The notes beneath the pieces were generated by a model that searched no databases, was not told where the DNA came from, and saw only the letters and a list, made by a program, of their open reading frames with translations. A stretch of DNA of 64,000 nucleotides from CAWJKP01 sp963843465 (lineage in GTDB: Bacteria > Planctomycetota > Planctomycetia > Pirellulales > Thermoguttaceae): positions 1 to 64,000 of the forward strand of contig CAWJKP010000001.1 of the NCBI GenBank assembly GCA_963843465.1, given 5' to 3'. Both the position numbers and the translations under genes were made by a program. Each line of letters starts with the position of its first letter. The first letter of the stretch is position 1. Below, in pieces: positions 1 to 10,200 of the stretch.

Positions 1-3000
1 GCCCGCCGCCGTGGTCTGCGAAGCGCCGCTGTAGATCAGGCCCGCGGTCGCCGCCACGCTGGCGTGGGCGTTGGCCTGGCCGATGCTGTCGGTCACCGTG
101 CCGCTCTGGCTGGCATAGTTGCCGCTGGGGTCGGAGAACGACCAGGCGTCGCCGACGTACGTCCCGGCGTTGGTGTGCACCGTGCCCGTGAGGGTGAAAT
201 CGCTGCCCGGCAAGGCTTGCGCCGAAGACGTCCGTGGCCGTGCCCGCCGCCGTGGTCTGCGAAGCGCCGCTGTAGATCAGGCCCGCGGTCGCCGCCACGC
301 TGGCGTGGGCGTTGGCCTGGCCGATGCTGTCGGTCACCGTGCCGCTCTGGCTGGCATAGTTGCCGCTGGGGTCGGAGAACGACCAGGCGTCGCCGACGTA
401 CGTCCCGGCGTTGGTGTGCACCGTGCCCGTGAGGGTGAAATCGCTGCTCGGCAAGCTTGCGCCGAAGACGTTCGTGGCCGTGCCCGCCGCCGTGGTCTGC
501 GGCGCGCCGCTGTAGATCAGGCCCCCGATCGCCGCCACGCTGGCGTGGGCGTTGGCCTGGCCGATGCTGTCGGTCACCGTGCCGCTCTGGCTGGCATAGT
601 TGCCGCTGGGGTCGGAGAACGACCAGGCGTCGCCGACGTACGTCCCGGCGTTGGTGTGCACCGTGCCCGTGAGGGTGAAATCGCTGCTCGGCAACGTAGC
701 GCCGGAGACGTCCGTGGCCGTGCCCGTCGCCGTGGTCTGCACGCTGCCGTTGTAGACCAGGCCCGCAATCGCCGTCACGCTGGCGTGGGCGTTGGCCTGG
801 CCGATGCTGTCGGTCACCGTGCCGCTCTGGCTGGCATAGTTGCCGCTGGGGTCGGAGAACGACCAGGCGTCGCCGACGTACGTCCCGGCGTTGGTGTGCA
901 CCGTGCCCGTGAGGGTGAAATCGCTGCCCGGCAACGTAGCGCCGGAGACGTCCGTGGCCGAGCCCGTCGCCGTGGTCTGCGCGCTGCCGTTGTAGACCAG
1001 GCCCGCGGTCGCCGTCACGCTGGCGTGGGCGTTGGCCTGGGCGATGCTGTCGGTCACCGTGCCGCTCTGGCTGGCATAGTTGCCGCTGGGGTCGGAGAAC
1101 GACCAGGCGTCGGCGACGTACGTCCCGGCGTTGGTGTGCACCGTGCCCGTGAGCGTGAAATCGCTGCCCGGCAACGTAGCGCCGGAGACGTCCGTAGCCG
1201 TGCCCGTCGCCGTGGTCTGCGCGCTGCCGTTGTAGACGAGGCCCGCGGTCGCCGTCACGCTGGCGTGGGCGTTGGCCTGGCCGATGCTGTCGGTCACCGT
1301 GCCGCTCTGGCTGGCATAGTTGCCGCTGGGGTCGGAGAACGACCAGGCGTCGGCGACGTACGTCCCGGCGTTGGTGTGCACCGTGCCCGTGAGCGTGAAA
1401 TCGCTGCCCGGCAAGCTAGCGCCGGAGACGTCCGTGGCCGTGCCCGTCGCCGTGGTCTGCGCGCTGCCGTTGTAGACCAGTCCCGCGGTCGCCGTCACGC
1501 TGGCGTGGGCGTTGGCCTGGCCGATGCTGTCGGTCACCGTGCCGCTCTGGCTGGCATAGTTGCCGCTGGGATCGGAGAACGACCAGGCGTCGCCGACGTA
1601 CGTCCCGGCGTTGGTGTGCACCGTGCCCGTGAGCGTGAAATCGCTGCCCGGCAACGTAGCGCCGGAGACGTTCGTGGCCGAGCCCGTCGCCGTGGTCTGC
1701 GCGCTGCCGTTGTAGACGAGGCCCGCAATCGCCGTCACGCTGGCGTGGGCGTTGGCCTGGCCGATGCTGTCGGTCACCGTGCCGCTCTGGCTGGCATAGT
1801 TGCCGCTGGGATCGGAGAACGACCAGGCGTCGCCGACGTACGTCCCGGCGTTGGTGTGCACCGTGCCCGTGAGGGTGAAATCGCTGCCCGGCAAGCCAGC
1901 GCCGGAGACGTCCGTGGCCGTGCCCGCGGCCGTGGTCTGCGCGCTGCCGTTGTAGACGAGGCCCGCGGTCGCCGTCACGCTGGCGTGGGCGTTGGCCTGG
2001 CCGATGCTGTCGGTCACCGTGCCGCTCTGGCTGGCATAGTTGCCGCTGGGGTCGGAGAACGACCAGGCGTCGGCGACGTACGTCCCGGCGTTGGTGTGCA
2101 CCGTGCCCGTGAGGGTGAAATCGCTGCCCGGCAACGTAGCGCCGGAGACGTCCGTAGCCGTGCCCGTCGCCGTGGTCTGCGCGCTGCCGTTGTAGACCAG
2201 TCCCGCGGTCGCCGTCACGCTGGCGTGGGCGTTGGCCTGGCCGATGCTGTCGGTCACCGTGCCGCTCTGGCTGGCATAGTTGCCGCTGGGGTCGGAGAAC
2301 GACCAGGCGTCGGCGACGTACGTCCCGGCGTTGGTGTGCACCGTGCCCGTGAGCGTGAAATCGCTGCCCGGCAAGCTAGCGCCGGAGACGTCCGTGGCCG
2401 TGCCCGTCGCCGTGGTCTGCGCGCTGCCGTTGTAGACCAGTCCCGCGGTCGCCGTCACGCTGGCGTGGGCGTTGGCCTGGCCGATGCTGTCGGTCACCGT
2501 GCCGCTCTGGCTGGCATAGTTGCCGCTGGGGTCGGAGAACGACCAGGCGTCGGCGACGTACGTCCCGGCGTTGGTGTGCACCGTGCCCGTGAGCGTGAAA
2601 TCGCTGCCCGGCAACGTAGCGCCGGAGACGTCCGTGGCCGTGCCCGTCGCCGTGGTCTGCACGCTGCCGTTGTAGACCAGTCCCGCGGTCGCCGTCACGC
2701 TGGCGTGGGCGTTGGCCTGGCCGATGCTGTCGGTCACCGTGCCGCTCTGGCTGGCATAGTTGCCGCTGGGGTCGGAGAACGACCAGGCGTCGCCGACGTA
2801 CGTCCCGGCGTTGGTGTGCACCGTGCCCGTGAGGGTGAAATCGCTGCCCGGCAAGCTAGCGCCGGAGACGTCCGTGGCCGTGCCCGCCGCCGTGGTCTGC
2901 GGCGCGCCGCTGTAGACCAGGCCCGCGATCGCCGAAACGCTGGCGTTGGCGTTGGCCTGGCCGATGCTGTCGGTCACCGTGCCGCTCTGGCTGGCATAGT

Positions 3001-6000
3001 TGCCGCTGGGGTCGGAGAACGACCAGGCGTCGGCGACGTACGTCCCGGCGTTGGTGTGCACCGTGCCCGTGAGCGTGAAATCGCTGCCCGGCAAGCCAGC
3101 GCCGGAGACGTCCGTGGCCGTGCCCGCGGCCGTGGTCTGCGCGCTGCCGTTGTAGACGAGGCCCGCGGTCGCCGTCACGCTGGCGTGGGCGTTGGCCTGG
3201 CCGATGCTGTCGGTCACCGTGCCGCTCTGGCTGGCATAGTTGCCGCTGGGGTCGGAGAACGACCAGGCGTCGGCGACGTACGTCCCGGCGTTGGTGTGCA
3301 CCGTGCCCGTGAGGGTGAAATCGCTGCCCGGCAAGCCAGCGCCGGAGACGTCCGTGGCCGTGCCCGCGGCCGTGGTCTGCGCGCTGCCGTTGTAGACGAG
3401 GCCCGCGGTCGCCGTCACGCTGGCGTGGGCGTTGGCCTGGCCGATGCTGTCGGTCACCGTGCCGCTCTGGCTGGCATAGTTGCCGCTGGGGTCGGAGAAC
3501 GACCAGGCGTCGGCGACGTACGTCCCGGCGTTGGTGTGCACCGTGCCCGTGAGGGTGAAATCGCTGCCCGGCAAGCTAGCGCCGGAGACGTCCGTGGCCG
3601 TGCCCGTCGCCGTGCTCTGCGCGCTGCCGTTGTAGACCAGGCCCGCGGTCGCCGAAACGCTGGCGTGGGCGTTGGCCTGGCCGATGCTGTCGGTCACCGT
3701 GCCGCTCTGGCTGGCATAGTTGCCGCTGGGGTCGGAGAACGACCAGGCGTCGGCGACGTACGTCCCGGCGTTGGTGTGCACCGTGCCCGTGAGGGTGAAA
3801 TCGCTGCCCGGCAACGTAGCGCCGGAGACGTCCGTGGCCGTGCCCGTCGCCGTGCTCTGCGCGCTGCCGTTGTAGACCAGGCCCGCGGTCGCCGTCACGC
3901 TGGCGTGGGCGTTGGCCTGGGCGATGCTGTCGGTCACCGTGCCGCTCTGGCTGGCATAGTTGCCGCTGGGGTCGGAGAACGACCAGGCGTCGCCGACGTA
4001 CGTCCCGGCGTTGGTGTGCACCGTGCCCGTGAGCGTGAAATCGCTGCCCGGCAACGTAGCGCCGGAGACGTCCGTGGCCGTGCCCGTCGCCGTGGTCTGC
4101 ACGCTGCCGTTGTAGACCAGGCCCGCAATCGCCGTCACGCTGGCATGGGCGCTGGCCTGGCCGATGCTGTCGGTCACCGTGCCGCTCTGGCTGGCATAGT
4201 TGCCGCTGGGGTCGGAGAACGACCAGGCGTCGCCGACGTACGTCCCGGCGTTGGTGTGCACCGTGCCCGTGAGGGTGAAATCGCTGCCCGGCAACGTAGC
4301 GCCGGAGACGTCCGTGGCCGAGCCCGTCGCCGTGGTCTGCGCGCTGCCGTTGTAGACCAGGCCCGCGGTCGCCGTCACGCTGGCGTGGGCGTTGGCCTGG
4401 GCGATGCTGTCGGTCACCGTGCCGCTCTGGCTGGCATAGTTGCCGCTGGGGTCGGAGAACGACCAGGCGTCGGCGACGTACGTCCCGGCGTTGGTGTGTA
4501 CCGTGCCCGTGAGGGTGAAATCGCTGCCCGGCAACGTAGCGCCGGAGACGTCCGTGGCCGTGCCCGCCGCCGTGGTCTGCGCCGCACCGCTGTAGATCAG
4601 GCCCGCGGTCGCCGTCACGCTGGCGTGGGCGTTGGCCTGGCCGATGCTGTCGGTCACCGTGCCGCTCTGGCTGGCATAGTTGCCGCTGGGGTCGGAGAAC
4701 GACCAGGCGTCGCCGACGTACGTCCCGGCGTTGGTGTGCACCGTGCCCGTGAGCGTGAAATCGCTGCCCGGCAACGTAGCGCCGGAGACGTCCGTGGCCG
4801 TGCCCGTCGCCGTGGTCTGCGCCGCGCCGCTGTAGATCAGGCCCGCGGTCGCCGTCACGCTGGCGTGGGCGTTGGCCTGGCCGATGCTGTCGGTCACCGT
4901 GCCGCTCTGGCTGGCATAGTTGCCGCTGGGGTCGGAGAACGACCAGGCGTCGCCGACGTACGTCCCGGCGTTGGTGTGCACCGTGCCCGTGAGCGTGAAA
5001 TCGCTGCCCGCCAAGCCAGCGCCGAAGACGTCCGTGGCCGTGCCCGCCGCCGTGGTCTGCGCAGCGCCGTTGTAGACCAGGCCCGCAATCGCCGTCACGC
5101 TGGCGTGGGCGTTGGCCTGGCCGATGCTGTCGGTCACCGTGCCGCTCTGGCTGGCATAGTTGCCGCTGGGGTCGGAGAACGACCAGGCGTCGCCGACGTA
5201 CGTCCCGGCGTTGGTGTGCACCGTGCCCGTGAGCGTGAAATCGCTGCCCGGCAACGTAGCGCCGGAGACGTCCGTGGCCGTGCCCGTCGCCGTGGTCTGC
5301 GCGCTGCCGTTGTAGACCAGTCCCGCGGTCGCCGTCACGCTGGCGTGGGCGTTGGCCTGGCCGATGCTGTCGGTCACCGTGCCGCTCTGGCTGGCATAGT
5401 TGCCGCTGGGGTCGGAGAACGACCAGGGGTCGCCGACGTACGTCCCGGCGTTGGTGTGCACCGTGCCCGTGAGCGTGAAATCGCTGCCCGCCAAGGCATG
5501 GCCGAAGACGTCCGTGGCCGTGCCCGCCGCCGTGGTCTGCGCGCTGCCGTTGTAGACCAGTCCCGCGGTCGCCGTCACGCTGGCGTGGGCACTGGCCTGG
5601 CCGATGCTGTCGGTCACCGTGCCGCTCTGGCTGGCATAGTTGCCGCTGGGGTCGGAGAACGACCAGGCGTCGGCGACGTACGTCCCGGCGTTGGTGTGCA
5701 CCGTGCCCGTGAGCGTGAAATCGCTGCCCGGCAAGCCAGCGCCGGAGACGTCCGTGGCCGTGCCCGCGGCCGTGGTCTGCGGTGCGCCGCTATAGATCAG
5801 GCCCGCGGTCGCCGTCACGCTGGCGTGGGCGTTGGCCTGGCCGATGCTGTCGGTCACCGTGCCGCTCTGGCTGGCATAGTTGCCGCTGGGGTCGGAGAAC
5901 GACCAGGCGTCGCCGACGTACGTCCCGGCGTTGGTGTGCACCGTGCCCGTGAGGGTGAAATCGCTGCCCGGCAACGTAGCGCCGGAGACGTCCGTGGCCG

Positions 6001-7280
6001 TGCCCGTCGCCGTGCTCTGCGCGCTGCCGTTGTAGACGAGGCCCGCAATCGCCGTCACGCTGGCGTGGGCGTTGGCCTGGCCGATGCTGTCGGTCACCGT
6101 GCCGCTCTGGCTGGCATAGTTGCCGCTGGGGTCGGAGAACGACCAGGCGTCGGCGACGTACGTCCCGGCGTTGGTGTGTACCGTGCCCGTGAGCGTGAAA
6201 TCGCTGCCCGGCAAACTAGCGCCGGAGACGTCCGTGGCCGTGCCCGTCGCCGTGGTCTGCGCGCTGCCGTTGTAGACCAGTCCCGCGGTCGCCGTCACGC
6301 TGGCGTGGGCGTTGGCCTGGCCGATGCTGTCGGTCACCGTGCCGCTCTGGCTGGCATAGTTGCCGCTGGGGTCGGAGAACGACCAGGCGTCGGCGACGTA
6401 CGTCCCGGCGTTGGTGTGTACCGTGCCCGTGAGGGTGAAATCGCTGCCCGGCAAACTAGCGCCGGAGACGTCCGTGGCCGTGCCCGTCGCCGTGGTCTGC
6501 GCGCTGCCGTTGTAGACCAGTCCCGCGGTCGCCGTCACGCTGGCGTGGGCGTTGGCCTGGCCGATGCTGTCGGTCACCGTGCCGCTCTGGCTGGCATAGT
6601 TGCCGCTGGGGTCGGAGAACGACCAGGCGTCGCCGACGTACGTCCCGGCGTTGGTGTGCACCGTGCCCGTGAGGGTGAAATCGCTGCCCGGCAAACTAGC
6701 GCCGGAGACGTTCGTGGCCGTGCCCGTCGCCGTGGTCTGCGCGCTGCCGTTGTAGACCAGTCCCGCGGTCGCCGTCACGCTGGCGTGGGCGTTGGCCTGG
6801 CCGATGCTGTCGGTCACCGTGCCGCTCTGGCTGGCATAGTTGCCGCTGGGGTCGGAGAACGACCAGGCGTCGGCGACGTACGTCCCGGCGTTGGTGTGCA
6901 CCGTGCCCGTGAGCGTGAAATCGCTGCCCGGCAAGCTAGCGCCGGAGACGTCCGTGGCCGTGCCCGTCGCCGTGGTCTGCGGCGCGCCGCTGTAGACCAG
7001 GCCCGCGATCGCCGAAACGCTGGCGTGGGCGTTGGCCTGGCCGATGCTGTCGGTCACCGTGCCGCTCTGGCTGGCATAGTTGCCGCTGGGGTCGGAGAAC
7101 GACCAGGCGTCGGCGACGTACGTCCCGGCGTTCGTGTGCACCGTGCCCGTGAGGGTGAAATCGCTGCCCGGCAAACTAGCGCCGGAGACGTTCGTGGCCG
7201 TGCCCGTCGCCGTGGTCTGCGCGCTGCCGTTGTAGACGAGGCCCGCGGTCGCCGTCACGCTGGCGTGGGCGTTGGCCTGA
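1..7280 (-). repeat. Tandem 240-bp repeat block A (30 copies in window)
   Basis: The anchor GAAATC-GCTG recurs at exactly 240-bp steps from about 442 to 7162 (29 copies), with one further copy at 201. Spacing between the first two copies is 241 bp because of one extra G near 215. Two sub-segments vary: the stretch around the TAGCGCCGGAGACG motif and the TTGTAGACCAG stretch. The remainder of each unit is almost invariant at nucleotide level. The array continues past the left edge, so the full copy number is unknown. 240 bp equals 80 codons, so unit gain or loss keeps the reading frame. Confidence 0.97.
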
Positions 7281-10200
7281 TTGATAACCTGGGTCAGCGT
7301 CGGGTTGGCTGAGCTGGGGTTAAAGGACCCGGTAGGCTCATAAATCGCCTCGATGGTATCTCCCAGGGTGGCATTCAATTGCGTGGCGCCCGGCGTCAAG
7401 GTCCAGGTCGCGGAAGTCGTCGTGGTGCCAACCTGGACGCCCATGCCGATCTCCCCGTAGTTGCCGCCGGGGCTTTCGTCCATGAACTCCACGTTCCCCG
7501 TGGGCGTTGCGGTGGACGTCACGATGGCCGTGAAAGTAGGCGCAATGCCGTACGTCGTCCCCAGAGGCGCCGAGGTGCTTATGGTCGTTGAGGTGTTCAA
7601 GGAAGCAGCAGGGTAAATCACGAAGGCCGCCGAGTCGCTGTTCGACGCGTAGTCCGTGGTGGCGGTGAACGAGGCGACTACCGTGTAAATACCGGCGGTG
7701 GTCGGCGGCGACACTGGGCCGCCGCTGGGAGGGCTGCCGTCGTAGTAGGTCAACGACAGCGACTCGCCTTCCAAGGTCGTGACCGGAGTGCCGCTGACGC
7801 CCTCCAACGTGGTCTGGGGCGTGGCGATCGTCCCGCCTTGCGTGCTGTTCTGGTCCGTCACGATCACCGTGGGCGTCGCCTGGCCGATGCTGTCGGTCAC
7901 CGTGCCGCTCTGGCTGGCATAGTTGCCGCTGGGGTCGGAGAACGACCAGGCGTCGGCGACGTACGTCCCGGCGTTGGTGTGCACCGTGCCCGTGAGGGTG
8001 AAATCGCTGCCCGGCAACGTAGCGCCGGAGACGTCCGTGGCCGTGCCCGTCGCCGTGGTCTGCGCGCTGCCGTTGTAGACCAGGCCCGCGGTCGCCGTCA
8101 CGCTGGCGTGGGCGTTGGCCTGGCCGATGCTGTCGGTCACCGTGCCGCTCTGGCTGGCATAGTTGCCGCTGGGGTCGGAGAACGACCAGGCGTCGGCGAC
8201 GTACGTCCCGGCGTTGGTGTGCACCGTGCCCGTGAGGGTGAAATCGCTGCCCGGCAACGTAGCGCCGGAGACGTTCGTGGCCGTGCCCGTCGCCGTGCTC
8301 TGCGCGCTGCCGTTGTAGACCAGGCCCGCGGTCGCCGTCACGCTGGCGTGGGCGTTGGCCTGGCCGATGCTGTCGGTCACCGTGCCGCTCTGGCTGGCAT
8401 AGTTGCCGCTGGGGTCGGAGAACGACCAGGCGTCGGCGACGTACGTCCCGGCGTTGGTGTGCACCGTGCCCGTGAGGGTGAAATCGCTGCCCGGCAACGT
8501 AGCGCCGGAGACGTCCGTGGCCGTGCCCGTCGCCGTGCTCTGCGCGCTGCCGTTGTAGACCAGGCCCGCGGTCGCCGTCACGCTGGCGTGGGCGTTGGCC
8601 TGGCCGATGCTGTCGGTCACCGTGCCGCTCTGGCTGGCATAGTTGCCGCTGGGGTCGGAGAACGACCAGGCGTCGGCGACGTACGTCCCGGCGTTCGTGT
8701 GCACCGTGCCCGTGAGGGTGAAATCGCTGCCCGGCAACGTAGCGCCGGAGACGTCCGTGGCCGTGCCCGTCGCCGTGGTCTGCGGTGCGCCGCTATAGAT
8801 CAGGCCCGCGGTCGCCGTCACGCTGGCGTGGGCGTTGGCCTGGCCGATGCTGTCGGTCACCGTGCCGCTCTGGCTGGCATAGTTGCCGCTGGGGTCGGAG
8901 AACGACCAGGCGTCGGCGACGTACGTCCCGGCGTTGGTGTGCACCGTGCCCGTGAGCGTGAAATCGCTGCCCGGCAAGCTAGCGCCGGAGACGTCCGTGG
9001 CCGTGCCCGTCGCCGTGGTCTGCGCCGCGCCGCTGTAGATCAGGCCCCCGATCGCCGCCACGCTGGCGTTGGCGTTGGCCTGGGCGATGCTGTCGGTCAC
9101 CGTGCCGCTCTGGCTGGCATAGTTGCCGCTGGGGTCGGAGAACGACCAGGCGTCGGCGACGTACGTCCCGGCGTTGGTGTGCACCGTGCCCGTGAGGGTG
9201 AAATCGCTGCCCGGCAACGTAGCGCCGGAGACGTCCGTAGCCGTGCCCGTCGCCGTGGTCTGCGCGCTGCCGTTGTAGACCAGTCCCGCGGTCGCCGTCA
9301 CGCTGGCGTGGGCGTTGGCCTGGCCGATGCTGTCGGTCACCGTGCCGCTCTGGCTGGCATAGTTGCCGCTGGGGTCGGAGAACGACCAGGCGTCGGCGAC
9401 GTACGTCCCGGCGTTGGTGTGCACCGTGCCCGTGAGCGTGAAATCGCTGCCCGGCAAGCTAGCGCCGGAGACGTCCGTGGCCGTGCCCGTCGCCGTGGTC
9501 TGCGCGCTGCCGTTGTAGACCAGTCCCGCGGTCGCCGTCACGCTGGCGTGGGCGTTGGCCTGGCCGATGCTGTCGGTCACCGTGCCGCTCTGGCTGGCAT
9601 AGTTGCCGCTGGGGTCGGAGAACGACCAGGCGTCGGCGACGTACGTCCCGGCGTTGGTGTGCACCGTGCCCGTGAGCGTGAAATCGCTGCCCGGCAACGT
9701 AGCGCCGGAGACGTTCGTGGCCGTGCCCGTCGCCGTGGTCTGCACGCTGCCGTTGTAGACCAGTCCCGCGGTCGCCGTCACGCTGGCGTGGGCGTTGGCC
9801 TGGCCGATGCTGTCGGTCACCGTGCCGCTCTGGCTGGCATAGTTGCCGCTGGGGTCGGAGAACGACCAGGCGTCGCCGACGTACGTCCCGGCGTTGGTGT
9901 GCACCGTGCCCGTGAGGGTGAAATCGCTGCCCGGCAAGCTAGCGCCGGAGACGTTCGTGGCCGTGCCCGCCGCCGTGGTCTGCGGCGCGCCGCTGTAGAC
10001 CAGGCCCGCGATCGCCGAAACGCTGGCGTTGGCGTTGGCCTGGCCGATGCTGTCGGTCACCGTGCCGCTCTGGCTGGCATAGTTGCCGCTGGGGTCGGAG
10101 AACGACCAGGCGTCGGCGACGTACGTCCCGGCGTTGGTGTGCACCGTGCCCGTGAGCGTGAAATCGCTGCCCGGCAAGCCAGCGCCGGAGACGTCCGTGG

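Noticed and set aside
119..7312. A 2,397-residue plus-strand open frame across block A, and 7838-11431 across block B.
   Set aside because: These are the antisense of the repeat array. The minus-strand frame gives Ig/MBG-like beta-strand sequence joined to a LEPR signal and a ribosome site; the plus frames give Arg/Gly-rich sequence with no known family.
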